Shown in pieces: positions 1-7,779 of a DNA stretch of 64,000 nucleotides (the stretch's first letter is position 1; every line of letters begins with the position of its first letter). The DNA comes from Nostoc sp. NMS7 (lineage in GTDB: Bacteria > Cyanobacteriota > Cyanobacteriia > Cyanobacteriales > Nostocaceae): positions 49,162 to 113,161 of the forward strand of contig NZ_JABXKJ010000270.1 of assembly GCF_017115085.1 (NCBI RefSeq), in the 5' to 3' direction. The position numbers were made by a program, and so were the translations under genes. The notes under the pieces are model-generated. The model made no database searches and was not told where the DNA came from. It saw only the letters and a program-made list of their open reading frames with translations.

Positions 1-350
1 AAAAGGTGTTTGCTAATGTTCGTGAGATACTGCGAGTTTACAGCGGTGCATGGATTACACCTGACCTAACCACTTTTGATGGCTTGAATCAACTACGGCA
101 AATTAGTCCTGGGTTGCAAAGACTCAATCAAACTGCAAGTAATGTCTCAGGTCGAGCTATTAATAATTATCACTTTGAAAACATCGACCATGTGAAACAG
201 TTCGCTTATGAACAAGGGTTTGATATTAAAGAATATAGTATGCTCGAAGTGATGAATCAAATTACTTGTTTAAAGCCTTTAGGGATTGAGCTGGAGGTTG
301 TTAAATCAATGTTGGCTATTGGCTCTACTTTTGTTTTAACCATTATTTAA
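1..350 (+). CDS. C-terminal part of a SAM-dependent methyltransferase (partial)
   Basis: The frame is open from the window edge, so the gene starts upstream; about 115 C-terminal residues are visible. The segment NVREILRVYSGAWITPDLTT resembles the stretch after the catalytic core of COG3315-type (leucine carboxyl / polyketide O-methyltransferase-like) class I methyltransferases, where a conserved 'gg.WitpD' follows the post-core helix. The SAM-binding glycine motif would lie outside the window, so the assignment rests on the tail alone. The gene converges on the ProA-like gene and the two stop codons overlap by about 3 bases, leaving no room for a terminator between them. The substrate cannot be told. 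Confidence 0.55.
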   Translation, partial: KVFANVREILRVYSGAWITPDLTTFDGLNQLRQISPGLQRLNQTASNVSGRAINNYHFENIDHVKQFAYEQGFDIKEYSMLEVMNQITCLKPLGIELEVVKSMLAIGSTFVLTII

Positions 351-1612
351 AACCTGCCATTTCCCTGAACAATGTGCTTAACGGTGGTCAAAGTTTCCAG
401 GCTGATAAATCCCCGGCGATGACCTTTTTGGTTAGACATGCCGAGAAACACTGAATCTCCCCGCGAAGGATTGCGGGAAAAACGCGGGGAAGTGTTGATG
501 TAGGTAGAGGCACTGTTAACTCCCAAGGCAAACTGCCGACTTTCCTGGTAAGATTCAGTCACGATAGAGTCGGCATGACCACTGCTGTATTCATTAATCC
601 AGGCGATCGCAGTCTCTAAGCTATCCACTAGTTTAAAAGCTACTGTCCTAGTTAAATAAGCGTTTCCCCATTCGCCTTCTTTCACTAGCTGCAACTGCGG
701 AAAGGCTTTTACCAGTTCTGCATCCCCTTTAATTTCAAAGCCTTTTTCCATCAAGCTATTCCACAGAACGGCTAAAGATGATGGCAAGGCTTGGCGATGA
801 ATCAGTACCTTTTCAATGCCATTAACTTGGTCTGGTTCGCTCTGATGGCTATCAAGAATCATCAAGCGCACCATTTCCAAGCTGCTATTGGGCGACCAGT
901 AGAGATAACAGTTACCCATCGCCGACTTTAAAACTGGGCAAGTTGACTGTCGTACTACCTGCTGCACTAAGCTAGAACGTCCGTAGGGAATCACTAAATT
1001 CACGTACTGGTCTTGGGTGACTAAATCCCGAATTGAAGCACCATGTTCGGCTGTGATCAGTTCTAGACAGCCCGGAGGTAGTCCAACTTCTGCGATCGCA
1101 TTTTGCAGTACTTCAGCGATCGCCGCGTTAGAATGGCTAGCTTCAGTACTGCCTTTGAGAATTAGACAATTGCCAGTTTTGATACAAAAACCCGCTGCGA
1201 TCGCCCCTAAATCGGGAAACGCTTCATAAATAAATCCAATCACTCCCAAGGGCATTAACTGGGTGTAACTCTGGGAATCTGCCAGTTGATAATCAGCAGT
1301 TCTGACGCGCCGCAGCGGATCTGATAATTCCCCCAACCGTTGTAAAATGTCTACTGTCATCTCTAGCCTTTTGGGAGTCAGCTTCAGCCAGTCTAATATC
1401 AACTCTGGCACTGCCATTTCCCGACTGGCTTCTAAATCCAAGGTATTGGCTTCTAGAATGTCGTCAAATGAGCGCTCAAGGGCTTGTGCCATCGCCAATA
1501 CTGCACGACTCCGGTCTGCTCCCTTTGTGATCCCCAACTTTCGGGAAGCTTGATAGGCTCGTTGGGCGCTAGTAATCGGTTCGGGGTAATCATCCAAAAC
1601 TTCAACAGTCAT
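347..1612 (-). CDS. proA: Gamma-glutamyl phosphate reductase-like protein (ProA family, divergent)
   Basis: 421 aa. ProA reduces gamma-glutamyl phosphate to glutamate-5-semialdehyde with NADPH in cytosolic proline synthesis. The aldehyde-dehydrogenase fold is recognisable: PLGVIGFIYEAFPD (about residues 121-134), the nucleotide-binding part around LILKGSTEASHSN, the putative catalytic Cys in SAMGNCYLYW (about residue 235), and the C-terminal SLETLTTVKHIVQGNG. It departs from canonical ProA: the usual NASTRF.DG..FG.GAEIGIST stretch reads NTSPRFSRNPSRGDSVFLGM. Cyanobacteria often carry a second, ProA-like paralogue, and this may be it rather than the housekeeping enzyme. The start lies about 4 bases after the stop of the upstream membrane-protein gene, so the two are probably cotranscribed. 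Confidence 0.75.
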   Translation of the reverse strand: MTVEVLDDYPEPITSAQRAYQASRKLGITKGADRSRAVLAMAQALERSFDDILEANTLDLEASREMAVPELILDWLKLTPKRLEMTVDILQRLGELSDPLRRVRTADYQLADSQSYTQLMPLGVIGFIYEAFPDLGAIAAGFCIKTGNCLILKGSTEASHSNAAIAEVLQNAIAEVGLPPGCLELITAEHGASIRDLVTQDQYVNLVIPYGRSSLVQQVVRQSTCPVLKSAMGNCYLYWSPNSSLEMVRLMILDSHQSEPDQVNGIEKVLIHRQALPSSLAVLWNSLMEKGFEIKGDAELVKAFPQLQLVKEGEWGNAYLTRTVAFKLVDSLETAIAWINEYSSGHADSIVTESYQESRQFALGVNSASTYINTSPRFSRNPSRGDSVFLGMSNQKGHRRGFISLETLTTVKHIVQGNGRF

Positions 1613-1616
1613 TGAG

Positions 1617-2024
1617 TTAACGTCTGTAGGTAAGCCAGACCATTAGTGCTGGTAAGATAGCCAACAGCACCGCCACCATTGCCCAAGCAATAATGCTGGA
1701 ACCATTTGCTAATCGCAGTGCTAATGGTAGCCATATAATCACTAGCACGAAAATAATCCCCAGCGCTATAGGTAGATAGCTTTCTCCCAAGCGGGGATGG
1801 ACAACATGCCAACTATTTCCCATCCAACGCCAAGCCCGCTTGTAGGGATAGGTGGTAGAAAGCTGTTCTAGGACATGACCATTATCTTCTACGACAAAGA
1901 TTTGCTGACAGCGATCGCAACCAAATGCATCTGTCAGCGTAATCGGAATTAACTGACCCCGGCGACGACAGGGACAGGGGTATTCAGCATTGAAGTCGAT
2001 TTTTTCGGGTTTTTGAGATTGCAC
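1617..2024 (-). CDS. Small zinc-ribbon-like membrane protein, conserved in cyanobacteria
   Basis: 135 aa, function unknown. The N-terminal half has two Cys pairs (CPC near residue 17 and CDRC near residue 36) spaced like a zinc ribbon. Then come a Trp-rich stretch and two hydrophobic segments (about residues 84-104 and 111-131), so the protein probably has a cytosolic metal-binding head and two membrane helices, ending in a basic TYRR. It sits directly upstream of the ProA-like gene with about 4 bases between them, which supports cotranscription but says little about role. Confidence 0.6.
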   Translation of the reverse strand: MQSQKPEKIDFNAEYPCPCRRRGQLIPITLTDAFGCDRCQQIFVVEDNGHVLEQLSTTYPYKRAWRWMGNSWHVVHPRLGESYLPIALGIIFVLVIIWLPLALRLANGSSIIAWAMVAVLLAILPALMVWLTYRR

Positions 2025-2031
2025 AAGCGTT

Positions 2032-2304
2032 CTAATAACTTGAGCGTGTTTTACATGAACTGCGAGAATATAATCCTTTGGTAAATGCCTTGAAGGCTTC
2101 TCTATTTATATCAATAGCCAGGCTAGGCAAACATCGCCATGATTGCAAACCATAGATAGAATCATCTTTGAGTGTTGTAATTGCCGTATCCACATGGGGA
2201 TATCTGTTTGTAGTTTTTCCCTGTAGCTGGCAATCTTGTTTAAAAATTTCCTTCTCTCCATCTGTCGCTTCAAAGGTAATGTGGTTGCGTTTTTGGGCAT
2301 TCAT
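2032..2304 (-). CDS. Hypothetical ORF of 90 aa, possibly degenerate
   Basis: No family recognised. The first 45 residues (ITFEATDGEKEIFKQDCQLQ and onward) look like ordinary soluble protein. The last 30 are poor in conserved character and run into repeat-like DNA, so the original C-terminus may be lost. It ends only 7 bases before the start of the zinc-ribbon membrane protein on the same strand, which is the main argument for a real leader gene. A second overlapping frame (2106-2300) is also open and looks less protein-like. Confidence 0.3.
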   Translation of the reverse strand: MNAQKRNHITFEATDGEKEIFKQDCQLQGKTTNRYPHVDTAITTLKDDSIYGLQSWRCLPSLAIDINREAFKAFTKGLYSRSSCKTRSSY

Positions 2305-2740
2305 TGTACTGATATACCTGTTAAAATTCTAAGCCTACGTGGCGATAAGCACTCCTAAAACAAATCCTTTGGGAAGGCTACGCTTATAAACAACAGATAC
2401 AAGCAAACCCTAGATTTTACTTTCGCTCACTATATATTACTATCCACTTATCAAGGTTAGATCGGGATTATTTCCAATCTGTATTCCTTGTAGTTAACAA
2501 GCGTTGCGAGAGCGGGAATTCTCAAAACATCTAGAGCGTGTGTGTTGCTCTTTTCCCAAATAGATTGTGGAGCTTCACTGCTAAAAGACGCTTTGCACCT
2601 GACAATACTACTATTTAACTAGCCACCTTTAGTCTAGTGTAATACATACACTTACATAAAACGAATTGATTACACCTATAAAGATTGTAGTCAAACTAAT
2701 GGATATCTAGACTAGTCTAGAGCTGGGTTTTATATTTCTT
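2305..2740. other. Non-coding stretch, no gene seen
   Basis: Contains no ORF with protein character. Fragments such as 'gggaaggctacgc' and 'gttgcgagagcggg' resemble pieces of dispersed cyanobacterial repeats, and the rest is AT-rich. Together with the tRNA-like remnant at its right end this reads as eroded mobile or repeat DNA. Confidence 0.5.
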
Positions 2741-2777
2741 AGCAAGTAGGTAACGTGATTTGAATCCACAATATTCA
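2741..2777 (-). pseudogene. Decayed 3'-half copy of tRNA-Gly
   Basis: Read on the minus strand, these 37 bases align without gaps to the last 37 bases of the tRNA-Gly region (2921-2957) at 25 of 37 positions. Nine of the 12 differences are G-to-A or C-to-T changes. The T-arm (GGATTCAAATC) and the 3' acceptor strand are still visible, but no 5' half is found. A lone 3' half beside its parent tRNA is the usual scar left by elements that integrate into tRNA genes, though an old tandem duplication would look similar. Confidence 0.5.
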
Positions 2778-2869
2778 AATTTAGACAGTAGATGATTTTT
2801 TTGTTTAAACTGTCCACATTGGGAGTGGTTCACAGGAGGGTAGCGCAAATCGACGAAAAACTTAAATGC

Positions 2870-2920
2870 ACCTTAAAAATACTAAACCTCTTAGAATTTT
2901 TAACTCTAAGAGGTTTTAGT
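2870..2920 (-). terminator. Rho-independent-type hairpin after tRNA-Gly
   Basis: On the minus strand, directly after the tRNA, ACTAAAACCTCTTAGA and TCTAAGAGGTTTAGT form a long stem with an AT-rich loop, followed by ATTTTTAAGG. One base bulges in the stem. The position 5 bases after the mature tRNA 3' end and the T-run support an intrinsic terminator for this tRNA transcript. Confidence 0.75.
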
Positions 2921-2924
2921 TGGA

Positions 2925-2996
2925 AGCGGGCAACGCGATTCGAACGCGCGACATTCACCTTGGCAAGGTGACGCTCTACCACTGAGCCATGCCCGC
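2925..2996 (-). tRNA. tRNA-Gly (anticodon GCC)
   Basis: 72 nt cloverleaf. The acceptor stem is GCGGGCA/TGCCCGC with discriminator T. The D-arm is GGCTCAGTGGTAGAGC, the anticodon arm ACCTTGCCAAGGT carries GCC, and the T-arm has GTTCGAATC. The 3' CCA is not encoded directly after the discriminator and must be added, fitting the tRNA nucleotidyltransferase-like gene 2 kb away. A transcription terminator follows. Confidence 0.95.
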
Positions 2997-3104
2997 ATTT
3001 ATCATCTGAATATCAATATCCCAGATTTATCTCTAATTGTCAACCCATTAATTTGGTCATTAGTGAATAAGAAAGGACAAATGACAAATGACGCACTATG
3101 TAAC

Positions 3105-3198
3105 AGGACTTACGCAAACAATAGCCGAAAAGAATGATTTTCTTCTTAGGGGCAATTGATGAATTGCCCCAGAGTGCGTCTAGTTTTGTGTAAGTCCT
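3105..3198. repeat. MITE-like element with AGGACTTACGCA termini, 94 bp
   Basis: The left end AGGACTTACGCAAAC and right end GTTTTGTGTAAGTCCT are imperfect inverted repeats. Between them lies a second palindrome, GGGGCAATTGATGAATTGCC plus two more C. It is flanked by ATGTAAC on the left and ATGTAAA on the right, a probable target-site duplication. It carries no coding sequence, so it would depend on a transposase supplied elsewhere. The same termini recur at 53228 and at 54401/54799. Confidence 0.75.
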
Positions 3199-3422
3199 AT
3201 GTAAATACAGCACGGCGGAAATAAACCACCTATTCCAAATCAATACAACTCTTGGAGAAGCTACGCCAACCGCAAGCTCAGTAACCATAAAACGCTTACG
3301 CTGTATACCTGTTTGAATTTTGTTAGCGAGTCCGCGTATTCCTGCAAAGAAACAAGCTACGCGCAGCCTCTTGTAGATAAGGGTCTCGTAAAGAGCGTCA
3401 TTTTGAATTCCGCCTTGCGGTA

Positions 3423-4001
3423 CTAGCCTAGTTCTTCTGACTCCGCAGTTAAATTGCCGAGGCTGGCACTTTGAAAAGAGGCCGGCAAAGAGTGGCTATT
3501 ACCAGAATATGGTTCTGCCAGATTAGAACGCAGTTGCCGCATGAGGCTGGCCATTTCTAGGGCATTCATAGCATAATCCCAGCCATGATTACCTTTGATG
3601 CCTGCCCGTTCTAAGGCTTGCTGCATAGTATCTACTGTCAAAATGCCAAAAATTACTGGCACCCCAGTTTGAAAGCTAGCGGCGGCAATGCCTTTAGAAA
3701 CTTCTGAAGATACGTAATCAAAATGGGGTGTTTGCCCTCGAATGACTGCACCTAGACAAATTACCGCATCATAACGATGGGAAAGAGCTAGTTGACGAGC
3801 TACTAGAGGTACCTCAAAACTTCCCGGAACCCAAACATAGTCCACCTGATTACCGTGGGGGTTAGGGTCTACACCGTGGCGTTTCAAGCAATCTTGACAT
3901 CCCTCTAGCAGCTTTCCGGTAACAAGGTCATTGAATCGACCAATCACCACTGCAAACCGCAAAGGCTCCGTTTGGGTAAAAGTTCCCTCGAAAACTGCCA
4001 T
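3423..4001 (-). CDS. ribH: 6,7-dimethyl-8-ribityllumazine synthase
   Basis: 192 aa. Condenses 5-amino-6-ribitylaminouracil with 3,4-dihydroxybutanone-4-phosphate, the penultimate step of riboflavin synthesis; the family forms cytosolic pentamers or icosahedra. The substrate-binding segments are visible in order: GRFNDLVTGKLLEGC (about 21-35), WVPGSFEVPLVARQLA (57-72), CLGAVIRGQTPHFDYV with the catalytic His (about 82-97), FGILTVDTMQQALERAG and GNHGWDYAMNALEMA. It is longer than the usual 150-160 aa because of a polar tail of about 25 residues. psbZ lies upstream on the same strand, a neighbourhood seen in other cyanobacteria, but 189 bases separate them. Confidence 0.95.
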   Translation of the reverse strand: MAVFEGTFTQTEPLRFAVVIGRFNDLVTGKLLEGCQDCLKRHGVDPNPHGNQVDYVWVPGSFEVPLVARQLALSHRYDAVICLGAVIRGQTPHFDYVSSEVSKGIAAASFQTGVPVIFGILTVDTMQQALERAGIKGNHGWDYAMNALEMASLMRQLRSNLAEPYSGNSHSLPASFQSASLGNLTAESEELG

Positions 4002-4190
4002 GATTGCCTCTTAATGAACTATACTTCTGGCCAATATACATTTCTTCTTTAAATGTAGAGGAGCAGGAAAGCACTGTCAGAAAAAAGGAAATCCGAAAAA
4101 ATTTCTCCTTTTTTCCTTTGGTCTTTGACTTTGGCTTTTCTGCTCCTCTAGTTCTTATATTATGTGGCTGCGCCAGAGCGAAGCCGTCGC

Positions 4191-4379
4191 CTACACGACA
4201 AAAAAGTTTAAGAAACCAACTAAAAATACCAAACCAATCCAGACGCCGGAACCAACCCAGAGTAGTTTTTTAGATTCAACCCAATTTTGGGGAGTCGCGT
4301 AAGCAACGGGAACCCCAACAACCAGGACAAAAGACAATAGGACTAGACCTATCAAGGCAAATTGGAATATTATAGTCAT
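4191..4379 (-). CDS. psbZ: Photosystem II reaction center protein Z
   Basis: 62 aa, two transmembrane helices (about residues 2-26 and 39-60) joined by the conserved AYATPQNWVESKK loop, ending in LNFFVV. PsbZ is a small thylakoid subunit at the periphery of photosystem II that helps stabilise the core. The start was set at MTIIFQ because GGGAGA lies about 9 bases upstream; an in-frame ATG five codons earlier overlaps that ribosome binding site and gives a non-family N-terminus. Same strand as ribH. Confidence 0.95.
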   Translation of the reverse strand: MTIIFQFALIGLVLLSFVLVVGVPVAYATPQNWVESKKLLWVGSGVWIGLVFLVGFLNFFVV

Positions 4380-4380
4380 T

Positions 4381-4400
4381 TTTGCTTCTCCCAATACAGC
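4381..4400 (-). promoter_or_regulatory. Ribosome binding site deciding the psbZ start
   Basis: On the minus strand ATGGGAGAAGCAAAA precedes the ATG at 4379. The GGGAGA spans the first codons of the longer reading frame, which favours the shorter, family-typical start. Confidence 0.6.
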
Positions 4401-4663
4401 TAAACAGTGATATATCCTACACTAACAGTAAGCTGTACAGTGTAGGCAACGAGCTTGACTCTTGCTATTGCATAGGAGACTTCCAGAAGCTCTGGTTTTA
4501 TGTCCCCGTGATGCCCTACAGCCGACAGTTTGATTTTTTCTTCCTTTTAGTACCGCTTCTAAAAATCTCTGCACCCATTTTAGCTAAAGATCGACACTGA
4601 CACTTTTTTCTTGTTTTTAAATTACCAGAAATTACTACATTTGAGTCCTTTGTCTAAGTACTA

Positions 4664-4684
4664 ATGACCAATGACTAATGACTA
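4664..4684 (+). repeat. ATGACYA heptamer repeat reaching into a start codon
   Basis: ATGACCA-ATGACTA-ATGACTA-TGG: three heptamers, the last providing the start region of the DHH-CBS gene. The upstream ATGs at 4664 and 4671 are in other frames, and the first opens a four-codon ORF (MTND, stop). The same kind of repeat is found at 8994-9022, 32904-32965 and 43098-43128. Confidence 0.7.
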
Positions 4685-7413
4685 TGGATTTAATTCTTTG
4701 CCACACAACAGCAGATTTTGACGCACTAGGAGCAGCAGTAGGGCTAACACGCCTACTACCGGGAAGTAAGATTGTGCTGACTGGCGGTTCTCACCCTGCT
4801 GTACGGGATTTTTTGGCATTGCATCGGGATGAATATCCGTTGATTGAACGCCGTTCGGTGAATCCAGAAAAAATTCGTTCTCTGACTGTGGTGGATACGC
4901 AACAGCGCGATCGCTTGGGTAAAGCTGCCGAGTGGTTAGATTTGCCCGATTTAAAAGAGATTATAGTTTATGACCATCACTTAGGACAAGAATCAGATAT
5001 TCCCGCCACGCGATCGCATATTTCCTCAGTGGGAGCGACTACAACTTTAATTGTTGAGCAATTGCAACAACAGCAAATTTCCCTGACTCCTGCCGAAGCA
5101 ACTGTGATGGCTTTAGGTATCCACGTTGACACTGGCTCTTTGACCTTTGACCAGTCTACACCACGGGATGCTTTAGCTTTGGCTTGGTTGATGCAACAAG
5201 GTGCCAGTTTATCAGTAATTTCTACCTACCGTGACCCTGGCTTGTCTTTACAATTGCAGCAGCTATTAACTGAAGCGCTGGAAAATTTAGAATATCTCTA
5301 TCTACATGGATATACGGTTGCTTGGGTAACTCTGAAAACAGATAGTTTTGTGCCGGGGTTATCGAGTCTAGCTTCGGAACTCGTGGAATTAACCGAGATT
5401 GATGCCATACTATTAGCGAATGAGTATCCTTTGGGTGAAAGTGATTCACGCTTAACAGTAATTGGGCGATCGCAAATTCCCAAAACAAATCTCAACCTAT
5501 TATTCCAACTCTTGGGCGGCGGTGGTCATTCCCAAGCCGCATCATTGAACTTACGTAAAGTAGATTCGCAGGCAATATTAAAACAACTCCTGGACGGAGT
5601 AAAAGCACAAATTCCCCATCCCCCCACTGCTAGGGATTTGATGTCTTCTCCTGTCCGCACTATTCTGCCTGAAACCACAATTGCCGAAGCCCAGCGCATT
5701 TTATTACGCTATGGACACTCTGGTTTATCTGTAGTTGATGCTCAAAAGCAACTGGTAGGTATTATTTCGCGACGGGATATTGATATCGCCTTGCACCACG
5801 GATTTAGTCATGCGCCAGTTAAGGGTTACATGACAAGAAATCTGAAAACAATTATGCCAGATACAACACTGCCAGAAATTGAGTCGGTGATGGTGACTTA
5901 TGATATCGGACGCTTACCAGTACTGGAGAATGAGCAGTTAGTTGGTATTGTCACTCGTACTGATGTATTGAGAGAATTACATCAGGAAAGAGAAGAGGAG
6001 AGGGGAAGAGAGGAACAGACAAAGACGGGAAGAAGGGGGGAAAGTAATCTTAATCTCCCTGAATTGCAGAATAAACTTGCTCCTCGATTGTGGCAACTAC
6101 TTACGACAGCATCGCAAGAGGCAGAAAAAAGGGGTTGGCATCTTTATCTAGTGGGGGGTGCAGTGCGCGATTTGCTATTAGCCCAAGCATCGGGCACTTT
6201 GATGATTAAAGATATTGACCTTGTGGTTGATGGTTTTCACAAATCAGCAGATGTCGGTGCTGGTGTGGAATTAGCAAAGGCACTACAACAACTTTACCCT
6301 GCGGCTCGCTTAGAAATTCACGGGGCTTTTCAAACTGCCGCTTTGTTGTGGCACAAAGACCCGGAATTAGATTCTCTATGGGTAGATATTGCCACCGCTA
6401 GAACAGAATTCTATCCTTATCCAGCCGCAAATCCAGAAGTTGAGGCGAGTTCCATTCGCCAAGATTTGTATCGCCGAGATTTTACCATCAACGCCCTCGC
6501 CTTGCGCCTGACTACTCCCCGTGCTGGTGTAGGGGCGCAGGCTGCTGCACCCCTACTTGACTTCTTTGGGGGCTTAATCGATTTACAAGCTAAACAAATT
6601 CGGGTTTTACACGCCAATAGCTTTATCGAAGACCCCACCCGGATTTATCGTGGTGTGCGCTTTGCTGTGCGCTTCGGATTTCAGATTGAACCGCAAACTG
6701 AAGAGTTTATCCGCTATGCCATCAACAGTGGCGTTTACGATCGCACTGCTCAAGAGAATAGCAGAACTCCAGCCTTGCAAACTCGACTGAAAACAGAATT
6801 AAAGCACATCCTAGAAGCCCGCTACTGGAAATCGGCTTTGCAGTTACTCGATAATTTAGGGGCGTTGCAATGTATCCATCCTAGCCTGAAGCTAGATATG
6901 GAAGTCATACGACAATTACGTTTGCTAGAACGCTGTTTGCGGCGATTTGACCCGCAACCAACCCTTATCCATTGGGAAATGCGCTTAGAAACGTTAATCG
7001 CCCACCTAGCACCAGAATATCGGCCGAAAGTAGCAAAAAATCTGCAATTACCAGAGGATAGCATTGCTAGGCTGAAGAACTTAGCTCAAGTGCAAACTGA
7101 GGTGATGACATTATTACCCACTTTGCAACGCCCCAGTCAAGTAGTGCAGTTGTTGCGACAGTGCGATTTATCAATACTAATTTTAATCGCAGTGCAAAGT
7201 CCGCGAGAGATTAGACATCAGATTTGGGAATATTTGACTGTTTGGGCGAATGTGCAGCCACTATTGAATGGCAATGATTTAAAGAAACTTGGTTACAAAC
7301 CAGGGCCGCAGTATCGGCAAATCTTAGATGATCTACTTGCTGCTACCTTAAATGGAGTAATTAAAGATAGATTTGAGGCTGAGGAGTTTTTAGCACAACA
7401 CTATCTTAAATGA
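4684..7413 (+). CDS. DHH-CBS-tRNA nucleotidyltransferase/poly(A) polymerase fusion
   Basis: 909 aa. An N-terminal DHH phosphoesterase domain (about 1-310) shows HTTADFDALGAA, VVDTQQRDR, the YDHH motif and the DHHA1 signature GGGGHSQAAS. Two CBS domains follow (about 315-435), then a class II nucleotidyltransferase: YLVGGAVRDLLL, the KDIDLVVDG metal site, RRDFTINALAL, and an RNA-binding C-terminal part. Such fusions are usual in cyanobacteria and are assigned to adding or repairing CCA on tRNAs, with the CBS pair probably sensing adenylates. Two low-complexity inserts sit between or within domains (5990-6047 and 6529-6556). The start ATG lies inside a heptamer repeat, with an alternative two codons earlier (4678). 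Confidence 0.85.
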   Translation: MDLILCHTTADFDALGAAVGLTRLLPGSKIVLTGGSHPAVRDFLALHRDEYPLIERRSVNPEKIRSLTVVDTQQRDRLGKAAEWLDLPDLKEIIVYDHHLGQESDIPATRSHISSVGATTTLIVEQLQQQQISLTPAEATVMALGIHVDTGSLTFDQSTPRDALALAWLMQQGASLSVISTYRDPGLSLQLQQLLTEALENLEYLYLHGYTVAWVTLKTDSFVPGLSSLASELVELTEIDAILLANEYPLGESDSRLTVIGRSQIPKTNLNLLFQLLGGGGHSQAASLNLRKVDSQAILKQLLDGVKAQIPHPPTARDLMSSPVRTILPETTIAEAQRILLRYGHSGLSVVDAQKQLVGIISRRDIDIALHHGFSHAPVKGYMTRNLKTIMPDTTLPEIESVMVTYDIGRLPVLENEQLVGIVTRTDVLRELHQEREEERGREEQTKTGRRGESNLNLPELQNKLAPRLWQLLTTASQEAEKRGWHLYLVGGAVRDLLLAQASGTLMIKDIDLVVDGFHKSADVGAGVELAKALQQLYPAARLEIHGAFQTAALLWHKDPELDSLWVDIATARTEFYPYPAANPEVEASSIRQDLYRRDFTINALALRLTTPRAGVGAQAAAPLLDFFGGLIDLQAKQIRVLHANSFIEDPTRIYRGVRFAVRFGFQIEPQTEEFIRYAINSGVYDRTAQENSRTPALQTRLKTELKHILEARYWKSALQLLDNLGALQCIHPSLKLDMEVIRQLRLLERCLRRFDPQPTLIHWEMRLETLIAHLAPEYRPKVAKNLQLPEDSIARLKNLAQVQTEVMTLLPTLQRPSQVVQLLRQCDLSILILIAVQSPREIRHQIWEYLTVWANVQPLLNGNDLKKLGYKPGPQYRQILDDLLAATLNGVIKDRFEAEEFLAQHYLK
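5990..6047 (+). repeat. Purine-rich low-complexity insert inside coding sequence
   Basis: Encodes a charged linker (REEERGREEQ and KTGRRGES) between the second CBS domain and the nucleotidyltransferase. The DNA is a GGAAGAG/GGAGAGG-type run like the minisatellites elsewhere in the window, so the linker probably came from repeat expansion in a permissive position. Confidence 0.5.
6529..6556 (+). repeat. In-frame palindromic insert in the nucleotidyltransferase domain
   Basis: GTAGGGGCGCAG and CTGCACCCCTAC form a hairpin with one G.T pair around a 4-base loop. It encodes roughly GVGAQAAAP between LRLTTPR and LLDFFGG, where I would expect a direct join in the family. Confidence 0.5.
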
Positions 7414-7585
7414 ATTAGTGAAGCGATCGCACATGTATTTGGGGAGTGTTGAGCAACTATCTGACTGAGGAGAATTAAATCTTAACATTATTTTTAAAAT
7501 AGAAATCGCACTATAATTAACGCTTTGTAAAGACAGGCGATCGCCTATGACATTATATGCGATCGCAATAGTCTAAATTGTAGGG

Positions 7586-7779
7586 CTATTTTATTCTATT
7601 TTTTCTTAGCCTAATTTGATTTGGATAGATAGGATTGACATTTTCATCAATCAGATATTTCAGCGTCATGCTTGCTGTTTAGCTTGTCTTTCAATTCGGA
7701 GTTGGCGCAGTTTTTCTGACACTGGTGGGGGATTAAGCCTCTGTTCTTCCCATGGAAAATGCAGGTAAACTGGTTCCGG
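7586..7779 (-). pseudogene. Remnants of a small two-gene unit ending in a DUF5615-like N-terminus
   Basis: On the minus strand 7779-7666 encodes a 37-residue tail (VYLHFPWEEQRLNPPPVSEK, then LRQLRIERQ) that begins right after a stop codon, so its N-terminal part is lost. It ends in ATGA overlapping the next ATG at 7669. That second frame starts MTLKYLIDENVNPIY, which matches the N-terminus of DUF5615-type (PIN-like, putative toxin) proteins, but it stops after 27 residues. The overlap suggests a former operon, possibly a toxin-antitoxin pair. The identity of the first fragment is unknown. Confidence 0.45.

Noticed and set aside
3040..3288. 82-aa minus-strand ORF
   Set aside because: Spans the MITE at 3105-3198 and flanking repeat DNA; reads as chance translation.
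4004..4273. 89-aa plus-strand ORF opposite psbZ
   Set aside because: Antisense shadow of psbZ and its downstream region.
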